Below, piece after piece: positions 19,127 to 28,228 of a stretch of 64,000 bases of DNA. Position 1 is the stretch's first letter. Every line of letters begins with the position of its first letter. Source of the stretch: Ectopseudomonas composti. Its GTDB lineage: Bacteria > Pseudomonadota > Gammaproteobacteria > Pseudomonadales > Pseudomonadaceae. Where the stretch lies: contig NZ_FOWP01000007.1 in NCBI RefSeq assembly GCF_900115475.1, forward strand, positions 1-64,000, given 5' to 3'. Position numbers and translations under genes: made by a program. The notes beneath the pieces were generated by a model. It saw only the letters and a list, made by a program, of their open reading frames with translations, ran no database searches and was not told the DNA's origin.

Positions 19127-19465
19127 TCAGTCGCGCTTGTAGCCGCTGCTGGTGCAGCCCAGGCAACGGACGAAGGCTTCTTTACCCGGCTCGACGACCA
19201 GAGACTGAGCAGCTTCACCGACGTTGCCACCCAATGCAGTGAACGGCAGGCTGACGATGAAGGCTGCAGCACCGATGGCAGTGGCGCCGATCAACAGCGG
19301 GCGAGCGATGACCAAATCACCGATCATTGCATAGCCCTTGGGCGCCTCGACGGTATAGAGCGGATCGCCGCTGGCGTTCTGCTGAACCACTTCCGCCTGC
19401 GCCGATAGCGCCAGCAGGCCAGAGGTCAGCGCCAGGACAGCAGCGGAAGTGCGGAACGCTTTCAT
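19127..19465 (-). CDS. Secreted or membrane-associated protein of unknown function
   Basis: A 112-residue protein with a clear Sec signal peptide (residues 1-24, cleavage after SAQA). A glycine/alanine-rich hydrophobic segment lies near residues 52-70 and could cross or enter a membrane. The C-terminus carries the pair CLGC. From memory, Pseudomonas proteins of this type are labelled multidrug transporter in databases without good reason, and I see no transporter domain. ATG 19465 was preferred over longer frames because of the signal peptide. It has its own terminator and is separated from its neighbours. Confidence 0.7.
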   Translation of the reverse strand: MKAFRTSAAVLALTSGLLALSAQAEVVQQNASGDPLYTVEAPKGYAMIGDLVIARPLLIGATAIGAAAFIVSLPFTALGGNVGEAAQSLVVEPGKEAFVRCLGCTSSGYKRD

Positions 19466-19541
19466 GGATCGATCCTTCAAATTATTCGGGAAAGTGCCAG
19501 TAACTATAACAGCGCATTGATAATTGTCAGCGTGACGGACG

Positions 19542-20120
19542 TCAATCGCCGTGAAAGGCATATTCCGGCTTTTTCGGTACATAAGGACGGAAGAACGCCA
19601 GCATCGCGGCCAGATCGGCCTTCTCGTCCCCCGTTGGCTGAAAGGTCGGGCCGATCACCACACGCCGGTTCTGGTAGTCCAGCGCCCCCAGTACGATGGG
19701 CACGCCCGCGCCAAGGGCGATATGGTAGAAGCCCATCTTCCAGCGCTCGACCTTCTTGCGCGTGCCCTCGGGCGAGAGCACCAGAATGAATTCATCATGC
19801 TCGCGAAAGGCCTGTATGGCCTGTTCGACGGTATTGAGCTGGCGGTCACGGCGAATCGCGATGCCGCCCCAGGCGCGCATCAGGCCACCGAAGGGCCAGC
19901 GGAAGATGCTGTGCTTGCCGAACCAACGGGCATTCAGGCGCAGCACGAACTTCAGTGCGATGAAGATCACGAAATCCCAGTTGGAGGTGTGGTGAGCGCC
20001 GATGGCGACAAACTTGTCGAGCTTCGGCAACTGCCCCTCGATACGCCAGCCCATGAGCTTCAGCACGCTACGCCCCAGCCATTCGGCGGCCGGATTGCGC
20101 GGTAAATAGTTACCGGACAT
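19542..20120 (-). CDS. PlsC-like 1-acyl-glycerol acyltransferase family protein
   Basis: A 192-residue acyltransferase-fold protein. The catalytic HX4D motif is HTSNWD near residues 44-49. The second block, [20 protein letters not shown], and the third, LSPEGTRKK, match the glycerolipid acyltransferase pattern. It is short and lacks a strong N-terminal membrane helix, as in the small proteobacterial group. It probably transfers an acyl chain to a phospholipid or a related acceptor; the exact substrate is not readable. It is transcribed alone. Confidence 0.85.
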   Translation of the reverse strand: MSGNYLPRNPAAEWLGRSVLKLMGWRIEGQLPKLDKFVAIGAHHTSNWDFVIFIALKFVLRLNARWFGKHSIFRWPFGGLMRAWGGIAIRRDRQLNTVEQAIQAFREHDEFILVLSPEGTRKKVERWKMGFYHIALGAGVPIVLGALDYQNRRVVIGPTFQPTGDEKADLAAMLAFFRPYVPKKPEYAFHGD

Positions 20121-20183
20121 CTAACACCTTCGGTTTTTCTTGTTTTTATGCCGTAGAGCCGGTGAAACCCACCATTGCGTCCC

Positions 20184-20204
20184 GGCGGGTTGTACCCGCC
20201 CTAC
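20184..20204. repeat. GCGGGTT-AACCCGC palindrome family, copy 1
   Basis: GGCGGGTTGTACCCGCCCTA (starting at 20184) lies between the acyltransferase gene and mutM. Copies of the same family occur at 26041-26111 and 56733-56783. Confidence 0.6.
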
Positions 20205-20225
20205 GGGTCGTCCGTCAGCAGCCTT

Positions 20226-21038
20226 TCAACGCTGGCACTTGGTACAGTACACACTCGCGCGCTGACCCAGTTTGAACTCGCGCAGGGTGCTGCCACAGAC
20301 CTTGCAGAATTCGCCGCCGCGCCCGTAGGCGAACAGTTCCTGCTGGAAGTAACCAGGCTGGCCGTCACCACCGACGAAATCGCGCAGCGTGGTACCGCCA
20401 CGCTCGATGGCATGGGCGAGGATGCGTTTGATCTCTTCGGCCAGGCGCAGGTAACGCGTCCGCGAGATGGCGCCAGCCTCGCGGCGCGGATCGATGCCGG
20501 CGGCGAACAGTGCTTCGGTGGCGTAGATATTGCCGACGCCGACGACCACGGCGTTATCCATGATGAAGGGTTTCACCGCCATGCTGCGCCCGCGCGACAG
20601 CTGGAACAGCCGCTCACCGTCGAACAGCCCGCCCAGTGGCTCCGGCCCGAGCTTGCTGAGCAGTACGTGAGTCAGCGGGTCTTCACTCCACAGCAGCGCG
20701 CCGAAACGCCGAGGGTCGGTGTAACGCAAGGCGAGCCCCGACTCCAGCTCGATATCCACATGCTCGTGCTTGGCCGCTGGGAGACCACATTCAACCAGGC
20801 GTAGGCTGCCGGACATGCCCAGGTGACTGATCAGACTGCCGACTTCAGCCTTGATCAGCAGGTACTTGGCGCGCCGCTCGACGCACTCGATACGCTGACC
20901 GGACAGACGCACGTCCAGATCCTCGGGAATCGGCCAACGCAGACGGCGCTCACGCACGATCACACGACTGACACGCTGACCTTCAAGATAGGGGGCGATA
21001 CCGCGGCGGGTAGTTTCGACTTCGGGCAATTCAGGCAT
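20226..21038 (-). CDS. mutM: Formamidopyrimidine-DNA glycosylase MutM (Fpg)
   Basis: The 270-residue base-excision repair enzyme removes 8-oxoguanine and formamidopyrimidines and nicks the strand. The N-terminal [13 protein letters not shown] includes the catalytic Pro2 and Glu3. The helix-two-turn-helix contains [12 protein letters not shown], and the C-terminal zinc finger is CKVCGS followed by YCTKCQR. Length matches the family. It is transcribed alone and converges on nothing nearby; the acyltransferase gene follows on the same strand after a short repeat. Confidence 0.97.
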   Translation of the reverse strand: MPELPEVETTRRGIAPYLEGQRVSRVIVRERRLRWPIPEDLDVRLSGQRIECVERRAKYLLIKAEVGSLISHLGMSGSLRLVECGLPAAKHEHVDIELESGLALRYTDPRRFGALLWSEDPLTHVLLSKLGPEPLGGLFDGERLFQLSRGRSMAVKPFIMDNAVVVGVGNIYATEALFAAGIDPRREAGAISRTRYLRLAEEIKRILAHAIERGGTTLRDFVGGDGQPGYFQQELFAYGRGGEFCKVCGSTLREFKLGQRASVYCTKCQR

Positions 21039-21123
21039 GGCAATACGGCAGGATAACGACGGTGCGCCACCTTAGCAGGAGCGGCCCGCAAAGCGGTAGA
21101 GCGCGGCGCAAGCGAACGCAGGG

Positions 21124-21990
21124 TCAGAGCACGGCCAGGTCGCGGATGCTCTCACGCAGGTTTTCGAAGTCGTACCCCGAAAGCCCCACATATTCCAGGA
21201 TCGGCTGCGAAATGTACTGCCACTCCATGTCGACGGCCTGCCCACCCAGCACACGGTGGGTCTCGCAGATATGCTCGGCCATCTTCAGGATGCCCAGCAG
21301 CGTCTTGAGCTGCGCATCGCGCCCGGAGTCGTCGCTGAAGATCGACAGCGCATTATGGTGGTTGGCGATGACCTCGCAGAGGTGCTCTGGCAGACGCCAG
21401 GAACGCGCGGTGAAATACCCCACCACCGCGTGATTGGTGGTCAACAGGCGGTTCTCGGTATCGACCACGCGGCGCTCGTCGCTGGCACTGGCGTAGGCCT
21501 CCTCCAGCACCTGCATGTAGCTGGGGAAGCGCTTGATCATCAGCGGGATGCCACAGTCGTGGAACAAGCCCAGGCTGTAGGCTTCGTCAGGCGAGTGATA
21601 ACCAAGGCGCTTGGCCAGCGTCAGGCAGGTCATCGCCACATCCTGAGCACTGTCCCAGAAACGGTTGAGTACCAGGATGGCCTCGTCGGTCAGCTCACCT
21701 TTGATCGACTGCGCGTTGATCAGGTTGATCACCGTATTGCAGCCCAGCAGGTTGACCGCCTGCTGGATCGACGCGATGCGATTGGCCAGGCCGAAATGCG
21801 GAGAATTGACGATTTTCAGCAGCGAGCCGGACAGCCCTGGGTCTTGGCTGATCAGCTTGGCGATGCTGCGCAAATCGGGGCTGGGCATGACCTGCTCCAT
21901 CTGCAGGTCGACCATGATCTGCGGTTGCGGCGGTACGCTGATCCCCTGCAGGACTTGTTGGATCTGTTCGGCGGTGAGTTCGTAGGTCAT
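21124..21990 (-). CDS. HDOD-domain protein
   Basis: A 288-residue protein made almost wholly of an HDOD domain, a relative of HD phosphohydrolases that usually lacks catalytic residues and works in signalling. The family block ISQDPGLSGSLLKIVNSPHFG lies in the N-terminal third, with AVNLLGCNTVINLINA and GLFHDCGIPLM following. HD residues are partly kept (FHDCG) but a metal site is unlikely. I start at MTYELTAEQIQ; the long upstream frame overlaps the promoter of the RlmI gene. It diverges from that gene. The role may be in c-di-GMP or stress signalling, but nothing here shows which. Confidence 0.85.
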   Translation of the reverse strand: MTYELTAEQIQQVLQGISVPPQPQIMVDLQMEQVMPSPDLRSIAKLISQDPGLSGSLLKIVNSPHFGLANRIASIQQAVNLLGCNTVINLINAQSIKGELTDEAILVLNRFWDSAQDVAMTCLTLAKRLGYHSPDEAYSLGLFHDCGIPLMIKRFPSYMQVLEEAYASASDERRVVDTENRLLTTNHAVVGYFTARSWRLPEHLCEVIANHHNALSIFSDDSGRDAQLKTLLGILKMAEHICETHRVLGGQAVDMEWQYISQPILEYVGLSGYDFENLRESIRDLAVL

Positions 21991-22092
21991 GGGAAGGGAA
22001 TCATGCAGGATGAGAAGTAGGACACAGTCTAGCCAAAGCGCAGACCTGCTTGCAGCCGACTTTTGTAAACGCCGGCCCTTCGCGCAAACCGC

Positions 22093-22098
22093 TATAAT
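22093..22098 (+). promoter_or_regulatory. -10 box of the rlmI-like gene
   Basis: TATAAT at 22093-22098 is a perfect -10 element 30 bases before the start codon. I see no good -35 at 16-18 bases upstream, so this would be a -35-weak promoter. Confidence 0.45.
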
Positions 22099-22128
22099 CC
22101 CGCTCTTTTCCCCGCGGAGCCCGAACTC

Positions 22129-23328
22129 ATGTCTTCCCTGCCCAGTCTGCGCCTGAAAGCCAACGCCGACCGACGCCTGCGCGCCGGCCATCTGTGGGTG
22201 TACAGCAACGAGATCGATGTCGCCGCCACCCCGCTGCATGGCTTGAAAGCGGGTGACCAGGCCGTCCTCGAAGCGGCTGGCGGCAAGCCACTGGGCATCG
22301 TCGCCATGAGTCCGAACAACCTGATCTGCGCCCGCCTGCTGTCGCGCGACGTCAAGCATGTGCTGGACAAGTCACTGCTGGTGCACCGCCTCAACGTCGC
22401 CCTGAGCCTGCGCGAGCGCCTGTTCGACAAACCCTGCTACCGCCTGGTGTATGGCGACTCCGATCTGCTGCCGGGACTGGTGGTCGACCGTTTCTTCGAC
22501 ATTCTGGTGGTCCAGCTGGCTTCCGCCACCATGGAGGCGCACAAGGATGACGTGCTGGCTGCCCTGATCCAGGTGTGCAAGCCCAGCGGCATTCTGTTCA
22601 AGAACGACTCCGCCGCTCGTGATGCCGAAGGCCTCGAACGCTATGTCGACACCGCCTTCGGCGTGGTGCCGGAGTGGGTAGCGCTGGAAGAGAACGGCGT
22701 GAAATTCGAAGCACCGGTGATCGAAGGGCAGAAGACCGGCTGGTTCTACGATCACCGCATGAACCGTGCGCGCCTGGCACCCTATGTCAAAGGCAAGCGC
22801 GTGCTCGACCTGTTCAGCTACATCGGTGGCTGGGGCGTACAGGCCGCGGCCTTCGGCGCCAGCGAAGTATTCTGCGTGGACGCCTCTGCCTTCGCTCTCG
22901 ATGGCGTGGAGCGCAATGCCACGCTCAACGGTTTCGCCGAGAAGGTCACCTGCGTGGAAGGCGACGTGTTCGCTGCTCTGCGCGAGCTTAAATCCGCCGA
23001 AGAACGCTTCGACGTGGTGATCGCCGATCCACCCGCCTTCATCAAGCGCAAGAAGGACATCAAGAACGGCGAGGCGGCCTACCGGCGCCTAAACGAAACC
23101 GCCATGCGCCTGCTGAACAAGGACGGCATCCTGGTCAGCGCCAGCTGCTCCATGCACCTGGAAGAGGACAACCTGCAGAACATCCTGCTGACCAGCGCCC
23201 GTCACCTGGACCGCAACATCCAACTGCTCGAACGCGGCGCCCAGGGCCCGGATCACCCGGTACATCCGGCGATCAACGAGACCCGCTACATCAAGAGCCT
23301 GACCGTGCGCCTGCTGCCCAACAACTAA
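22129..23328 (+). CDS. rlmI: RlmI-like 23S rRNA m5C methyltransferase
   Basis: A 399-residue SAM-dependent methyltransferase. The N-terminal ~80 residues form a PUA-type RNA-binding domain (RLKANADRRLRAGHLWVYSNE). The Rossmann part has the SAM motif LDLFSYIGGWGVQAAAFGA, the acidic motif FCVDAS, the DPPAF motif and the catalytic SCSMHL cysteine region. In E. coli RlmI methylates C1962 of 23S rRNA. Other members of the PUA-methyltransferase group have different targets, so the exact position is inferred from similarity. Confidence 0.88.
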   Translation: MSSLPSLRLKANADRRLRAGHLWVYSNEIDVAATPLHGLKAGDQAVLEAAGGKPLGIVAMSPNNLICARLLSRDVKHVLDKSLLVHRLNVALSLRERLFDKPCYRLVYGDSDLLPGLVVDRFFDILVVQLASATMEAHKDDVLAALIQVCKPSGILFKNDSAARDAEGLERYVDTAFGVVPEWVALEENGVKFEAPVIEGQKTGWFYDHRMNRARLAPYVKGKRVLDLFSYIGGWGVQAAAFGASEVFCVDASAFALDGVERNATLNGFAEKVTCVEGDVFAALRELKSAEERFDVVIADPPAFIKRKKDIKNGEAAYRRLNETAMRLLNKDGILVSASCSMHLEEDNLQNILLTSARHLDRNIQLLERGAQGPDHPVHPAINETRYIKSLTVRLLPNN

Positions 23329-23340
23329 GACCAGACTCTT

Positions 23341-23427
23341 GTAGGGTGCGCCGTGCGCACCGGGGGGCGATCACTCGCCGCGACATCGAGGATGCCCCCG
23401 GTAATCGGTGCACACGGCGCCCCCCAC
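23341..23427. repeat. Degenerate GTAGGGTGCGCC-family element
   Basis: The left arm GTAGGGTGCGCCGTGCGCAC is intact, while the right arm (GGTGCACACGGCGCCCCCCAC) has several changes. The spacer is about 45 bases, longer than in the 12275 copy. Confidence 0.6.
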
Positions 23428-23466
23428 AAAGTGCACGCGCCGAAACAGGGATGTTCTCCAGACCGC

Positions 23467-23495
23467 GCACCTGCCGAGTGCGTTTCGGCAGGTGC
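23467..23495 (+). terminator. Strong hairpin after rlmI
   Basis: GCACCTGCCGA (23467-23477) pairs perfectly with TCGGCAGGTGC (23485-23495) around a 7-base loop. It is followed by CCCTTTCCC, not by a T-run. It may end transcription of rlmI. Confidence 0.5.
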
Positions 23496-23727
23496 CCCTT
23501 TCCCTTCCCGCTGTTACCTCCTCCCACACCCGCCTCGCATCTCGCCCAGCATGGGCTAGGCTTCAACCTGCATAGCAGAGCGCTATCAGCCAGCCACTCG
23601 TCATGTGGCTTGCTTATTGCTTTTAGCTATCGACATAACGATCGCCTCCCACGAAGGGGGTGAATCGACTCAGAAGTTGGAGCCTTGGCCACGAGCTGAC
23701 TCCACATTGCGGATAGCGGGGAGGACT

Positions 23728-24846
23728 ATGACTGCGCAGGCTGGGAACGAGGCGTTCCTGCGATTCACCAACGTCAAGAAGACCTACGATCACAAGACCC
23801 TGGTGGTCAAGGACTTCAACCTCAACGTGGCCAAGGGCGAGTTCATCACCCTGCTCGGCCCCTCCGGTTCCGGCAAGACCACCTGCCTGATGATGCTCGC
23901 CGGTTTCGAGGACGTGACCAGCGGCGAGATACTGATCAACGGCCGCAACGTCACCAGCATCGCCCCCTACGCACGCAACATCGGCATGGTCTTCCAGCAG
24001 TACGCGCTGTTCCCGCACATGACCATCCGCGAGAACCTGGCCTACCCGCTGAAGATTCGCAAACTGCCCAAGGACGAGATTCGCGCCAAGGTCGAGGACT
24101 ACCTCGCCCTGGTCGAACTGCAGGCCTTCGGCGGGCGCTACCCGGGCCAGCTGTCCGGCGGTCAGCGCCAGCGCGTGGCGCTGGCCCGCGCGCTGATCTT
24201 CGCCCCGGATATCGTGCTGATGGACGAACCCCTCGGTGCGCTGGACAAGAAACTGCGCGAGCAGATGCAGTTCGAGATCAAGCGCCTGCACGAGCAGCTC
24301 GGCTTCACCGTGATCTACGTGACCCATGATCAGACCGAAGCGCTGACCATGAGCGACCGCATCGCCGTGTTCAATAACGGCGTGGTGCAGCAATGCGCCG
24401 CGCCACACGTGCTCTACGAGCGACCAGCCAACCTGTTCGTCGCCGACTTCATCGGCGAGAGCAACAAGCTCGAAGGGGTGATCGAGGCGGTCGACGCAGA
24501 CCGCGTGCACGTCCGCCTCGACGATGGCGGCTTGGTCAGCACGCTGAAGGCCAACTGCACCGAGGTCGGCCAGGCCACCACGGTGTCGGTGCGCCCAGAG
24601 AAGCTCAACTTCACCACTCGCCTCGGCGACAGCGGCAATCAGGTCAAGGCCCGTTTCGTCACCCGCCACTACGTCGGCGAATACATCCGCTACCACTTCG
24701 AGACCGCCAGCGGCAGTGAGCTGGTGGTGAAGAATCTGAACGACAGTTCAGCCCCGCAACTCAGCGCTCAGGAAGAGATCGCCCTCACCTGGCTGCCGGA
24801 AGACAGCCAGGCTCTGGACCGATCGGAAGTGCCGACGACGCTCTGA
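23728..24846 (+). CDS. Polyamine-type ABC transporter ATP-binding protein
   Basis: A 372-residue ATPase of the PotA/spermidine-putrescine group. Walker A is GPSGSGKTT near residue 49, the signature is LSGGQRQRVALARAL, and Walker B with D-loop is LMDEPLGALDKKL. The C-terminal ~120 residues form the TOBE domain (VSVRPEKLNF). I chose ATG 23728, with GGGGAGGA directly upstream; the longer frame is non-coding. It heads a four-gene operon with a periplasmic binding protein and two permeases. The exact polyamine or related amine is not readable. Confidence 0.92.
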   Translation: MTAQAGNEAFLRFTNVKKTYDHKTLVVKDFNLNVAKGEFITLLGPSGSGKTTCLMMLAGFEDVTSGEILINGRNVTSIAPYARNIGMVFQQYALFPHMTIRENLAYPLKIRKLPKDEIRAKVEDYLALVELQAFGGRYPGQLSGGQRQRVALARALIFAPDIVLMDEPLGALDKKLREQMQFEIKRLHEQLGFTVIYVTHDQTEALTMSDRIAVFNNGVVQQCAAPHVLYERPANLFVADFIGESNKLEGVIEAVDADRVHVRLDDGGLVSTLKANCTEVGQATTVSVRPEKLNFTTRLGDSGNQVKARFVTRHYVGEYIRYHFETASGSELVVKNLNDSSAPQLSAQEEIALTWLPEDSQALDRSEVPTTL

Positions 24847-24881
24847 CCACCACAACTAGTAGAAGCAAATGGAGCACAGCA

Positions 24882-25955
24882 ATGGCTAGATCACTGACTA
24901 CCAGCGTTTCCACCTTCGCCCTGGTGACGGCATTGGGACTCACAGCGGGCAACGCCACGGCCCAGGACAGCCTCACCGTGGTGTCCTGGGGCGGTTCCTA
25001 CGGCGCCGCACAGAAGAAACACGTCATCGATCCCTATCAGAAAGACAGCGGGGTCAAGGTCCTGTTCGAGGATTACTCGGGCGGCGTCGCCGAGATCAAG
25101 GCCCAGGTCGAGTCGGGCAACATCCAGTGGGATGTGGTCGACTTCGAAGTGATCGACCTCGAGCGCGCCTGCTCCGAAGGCCTGCTGGAAACCCTCGACC
25201 ACAGCGTATTGCCAGCCGGCATCGACGGCACCCCAGCGGCCGAAGACTTCATCCCCGAAGCCCTGGCCAGCGAGTGCGCCGTGGGCAACATCGTCTGGTC
25301 CGTGGTGTTCGCCTTCAACGACAACACCATCGGCGGCACCAAGGCCACCAGCATCGGTGACTTCTTCGACACCGCCAAGATTCCGGGCAAGCGCGCCATG
25401 CGCAAGCGTCCGCAGGTGAACATGGAGTGGGCGCTGATGGCCGACGGCGTGGCGCCCGAAGAAGTATACGAAGTGCTGGCGACCCCGGAAGGTCAGCAAC
25501 GCGCCTTCGACAAGCTGGACAGCATCAAGAAGGACATCGTCTGGTTCGACTCCTGGTCGCAGGCGCCGCAACTGCTCAACGACGGCGGCGCGGTGCTGGT
25601 GCAATCGGCCAACGGCCGCTTCTACGACGCCATCGTGCAGGAGAAGAAACCCTTCGAAATCGTCTGGGACGGTCACGTCTACGACCTCGACGCCTGGGCC
25701 ATCGTCAAAGGTTCGAAGAAGAAAGATCTGGCCATGGAGTTCATCAAGTACGCCACCGGCTCCAAGCCGCTGGCCGGCATGCCGGACGTGGCCTACGGCC
25801 CGACCCGCAAGTCGTCCATGCCGCTGGCTGACCAGAACGCAACCCCGCACCTACCGACCGCTCACCTGGACAAAGGCATCCAGGCCGGCTCCGAGTTCTG
25901 GGCCGACTACGGCGAGTCGCTGGGCGAGAAGTTCAACGAGTGGCTGTTGAAGTAA
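24882..25955 (+). CDS. Polyamine-type ABC transporter substrate-binding protein
   Basis: A 357-residue periplasmic protein of the PotD/PotF superfamily. The signal peptide covers about residues 1-26, with cleavage after NATA. The mature N-terminus LTVVSWGGSYGAAQKKHVI and the IQWDVVDFEVIDLERAC block are typical of the group that binds putrescine, spermidine or related cations. WDGHVYDLDAWAIVKGS near residue 260 is a hinge-region block. It follows the ATPase gene by 35 bases. Confidence 0.9.
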   Translation: MARSLTTSVSTFALVTALGLTAGNATAQDSLTVVSWGGSYGAAQKKHVIDPYQKDSGVKVLFEDYSGGVAEIKAQVESGNIQWDVVDFEVIDLERACSEGLLETLDHSVLPAGIDGTPAAEDFIPEALASECAVGNIVWSVVFAFNDNTIGGTKATSIGDFFDTAKIPGKRAMRKRPQVNMEWALMADGVAPEEVYEVLATPEGQQRAFDKLDSIKKDIVWFDSWSQAPQLLNDGGAVLVQSANGRFYDAIVQEKKPFEIVWDGHVYDLDAWAIVKGSKKKDLAMEFIKYATGSKPLAGMPDVAYGPTRKSSMPLADQNATPHLPTAHLDKGIQAGSEFWADYGESLGEKFNEWLLK

Positions 25956-25967
25956 AGGCCATCAGCT

Positions 25968-26008
25968 CCCCTCTCCCACTTGTGGGAGAGGGGTTGAGGG
26001 AGAGGGTA
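25968..26008. repeat. CCCTCTCCC palindrome family, copy 2
   Basis: CCCCTCTCCCAC (25968-25979) pairs with GTGGGAGAGGGG (25982-25993), and a second GGGAGAGGGT arm follows. It lies 12 bases past the binding-protein stop and could attenuate transcription into the permease genes. Confidence 0.65.
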
Positions 26009-26040
26009 TCGGCCTTACCAGATTCCCTTGATTGCGCTCT

Positions 26041-26111
26041 GCGGGTTACGCCGCGCCCAGCAATCGCATCACCTATCTGGCCAGGCGTCATGCGCGGCTA
26101 ACCCGCCCTAC
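26041..26111. repeat. GCGGGTT-AACCCGC palindrome family, copy 2
   Basis: GCGGGTTACGCCGCG at 26041 and CGCGGCTAACCCGCCCTAC ending at 26111 are inverted arms about 35 bases apart. The element lies between the binding-protein gene and the first permease. Confidence 0.6.
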
Positions 26112-26130
26112 ACAGGATCGGAGAAACAGT

Positions 26131-27366
26131 TTGTCATCCCTGACCGCCAGCGAAGCAGGCCAAGCTGCCAGCGCCCGACGCAAGAAGCGCCTGACGGCCT
26201 TCCTGTTCGTGGTGCCGCTACTGCTGTTCATCCTCGTCACCTTCGTCGCGCCGATCGGCAGCATGCTGTGGCGCAGCGTGTATCACCCGACGGTGGCCGA
26301 GCTGATTCCCCTGACCCTGGCCGAACTCGAACGCTGGGACGATCACAAGCAACTGCCGGACGAAAAGACCCTGCAGGTATTCGCTCAAGAGCTGCATGGG
26401 CTCAACGAGCAACGCCTGTCCGGCAAGCTGTCCGAGGAGTTCAACCGCGCTTATACCGGCATGTCCAGCGTGGTCAAATCCACCGCCCGCCGTGTTGGCC
26501 GGCTGGATGCGCAAGAGCTGCAGAGCCAAGGCATAAAGACCCTGCTCGACGCCCACCGTAACTGGAGCAAACCCGAGCTGTGGTACGCCATCGAGCGCGC
26601 CGGCAAGGTCTACACCTACGACTACTACCTGACCGCCCTGGACCTGGAGCTGCACCCCGACGAGGGCATCCAGGTGCGCCAGGACACGCAGATCTACCTG
26701 CAGCTGTATACCAAGACCCTGAACATGGCGCTGGTCATCACCCTGCTCTGCGCCCTGCTCGGCTATCCGCTGGCCTACTACCTCGCCGGCCTGCCGTCGA
26801 ACCGCGCCAACCTGCTGCTGGTACTGGTACTGCTGCCGTTCTGGACTTCCCTGCTGGTGCGTACCACCTCCTGGATCGCATTGCTGCAGACCAATGGTGT
26901 GATCAACTCCTTCCTCATGGGCATCGGCCTGATCAGCCAACCTTTCGAGATGCTCTACACCTCGTTCGCCACCGTGGTGGCGATGACCCACATCCTGCTG
27001 CCATTCATGATCCTGCCGCTGTACAGCGTGATGCGCGGCATCGACCCCAGCTACATGCGCGCCGCTCTCAGCCTCGGCGACAAACCGATCCCGGCCTTCG
27101 CCCGCATCTACTTCCCGATGACCCTGCCCGGCCTCAGCGCCGGCGCCTTGCTGGTGTTCATCATTTCGGTGGGCTACTACATCACCCCGGCGCTGGTCGG
27201 CGGCACCGATGGGCAGATGATCAGCAACATCATCGCCTTCCACATGCAGCGCTCGAACAACTGGGAGCTGGCCGCCGCGCTCGGCTCGCTGCTGCTCGGG
27301 CTGATCCTGTTGCTGTACTGGGTGTACGACCGTTTCGTCGGCGCCAGCAATATCAAGTTGGGATGA
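26131..27366 (+). CDS. Polyamine-type ABC transporter permease 1 (PotB-like), TTG start
   Basis: A protein of about 411 residues with a first membrane helix near residues 24-46 and five more between about 210 and 405. The long periplasmic insert after helix 1 (about 160 residues) is typical of a PotB subgroup. The permease EAA-like loop reads AALSLGDKPIPAFARIYFP. I prefer the TTG start at 26131: GGAG lies 7 bases upstream, and the in-frame ATG-type start at 26032 falls in the palindromic repeat. The gene is third in the operon and is separated from the binding-protein gene by two repeat elements. Confidence 0.85.
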   Translation: MSSLTASEAGQAASARRKKRLTAFLFVVPLLLFILVTFVAPIGSMLWRSVYHPTVAELIPLTLAELERWDDHKQLPDEKTLQVFAQELHGLNEQRLSGKLSEEFNRAYTGMSSVVKSTARRVGRLDAQELQSQGIKTLLDAHRNWSKPELWYAIERAGKVYTYDYYLTALDLELHPDEGIQVRQDTQIYLQLYTKTLNMALVITLLCALLGYPLAYYLAGLPSNRANLLLVLVLLPFWTSLLVRTTSWIALLQTNGVINSFLMGIGLISQPFEMLYTSFATVVAMTHILLPFMILPLYSVMRGIDPSYMRAALSLGDKPIPAFARIYFPMTLPGLSAGALLVFIISVGYYITPALVGGTDGQMISNIIAFHMQRSNNWELAAALGSLLLGLILLLYWVYDRFVGASNIKLG

Positions 27367-27373
27367 GACGGCT

Positions 27374-28228
27374 ATGAAAATCCCCGCCTACTACGGTTTC
27401 TGGCACCACCTCGGCCACTGGCTGCTCAAGGCCAGCTCCTGGCTGGTGCTACTGTTCCTGATTTTGCCGATCCTGGTGATCGTGCCGCTGTCGTTCAATG
27501 CCGAGCCGTTCTTCAGCTTTACCGAAGGCATGCTGAAGCTGGACCCCGAGGCTTATTCACTGCGCTGGTACCGGGAGATTCTCAACGATCCGAAGTGGAT
27601 ACTGGCGATCAAGAACAGTTTCTTCATCGGCATTCTCTCCACCATCCTGGCCACGATCCTGGGCACCTGCGCCGCGGTGGGCCTGGCCCGCGACGAGATG
27701 CCGTTTCGCCGCTTCATCACCGCCCTGCTGCTGTCGCCGATGATCGTGCCGCTGATCATCACCGCCGCCGGCATGTTCTTCTTCTACTCCAACCTGGGCC
27801 TGGCCGGTGGCTATCTCGGGGTGATCCTGGCGCACGCCGCGCTGGGCACGCCGTTCGTCATCATCACCGTCACCGCGACGCTGACTGGCTTCGACTACAG
27901 CCTGGCACGCGCCGCGCTGAACCTCGGTGCCACGCCGATTCGCGTGTTCTTCGACGTGATCATGCCGCTGATTCGCCCCGGCGTGATTTCCGGCGCGCTG
28001 TTCGCCTTCATCACCTCGTTCGATGAAGTGGTGGTCATCCTGTTCATGGCCGGGCCACAGCAGCGCACCATTCCACGGCAGATGTTCTCGGGCCTGCGCG
28101 AGCAGATCAACCCGAGCATCCTGGCCATCGCCACGCTGCTGATTCTGGTGTCCATCGCCCTGCTGGTGACCATCGAACTGTTGCGCCGCCGCGCCGAACG
28201 GATGCGCGGGATCGAGATAGTGCATTGA
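27374..28228 (+). CDS. Polyamine-type ABC transporter permease 2 (PotC-like)
   Basis: A 284-residue permease with six membrane helices. The EAA loop is ARAALNLGATPIRVFFDVIMP near residue 176, the contact site for the ATPase. It starts 8 bases after the first permease gene. The heterodimer of this protein with the PotB-like permease forms the channel. It ends the operon; a double-stem hairpin follows. Confidence 0.92.
   Translation: MKIPAYYGFWHHLGHWLLKASSWLVLLFLILPILVIVPLSFNAEPFFSFTEGMLKLDPEAYSLRWYREILNDPKWILAIKNSFFIGILSTILATILGTCAAVGLARDEMPFRRFITALLLSPMIVPLIITAAGMFFFYSNLGLAGGYLGVILAHAALGTPFVIITVTATLTGFDYSLARAALNLGATPIRVFFDVIMPLIRPGVISGALFAFITSFDEVVVILFMAGPQQRTIPRQMFSGLREQINPSILAIATLLILVSIALLVTIELLRRRAERMRGIEIVH

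Larger units (their letters stand above)
23329..23727. other. 399-bp intergenic region before the polyamine transporter genes
   Basis: It contains a degenerate GTAGGGTGCGCC-type element (23341-23427) and a strong hairpin (23467-23495). After that comes about 230 bases of AT-richer sequence that must hold the transporter promoter; I could not pick a convincing one. No credible reading frame was seen. Confidence 0.6.
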
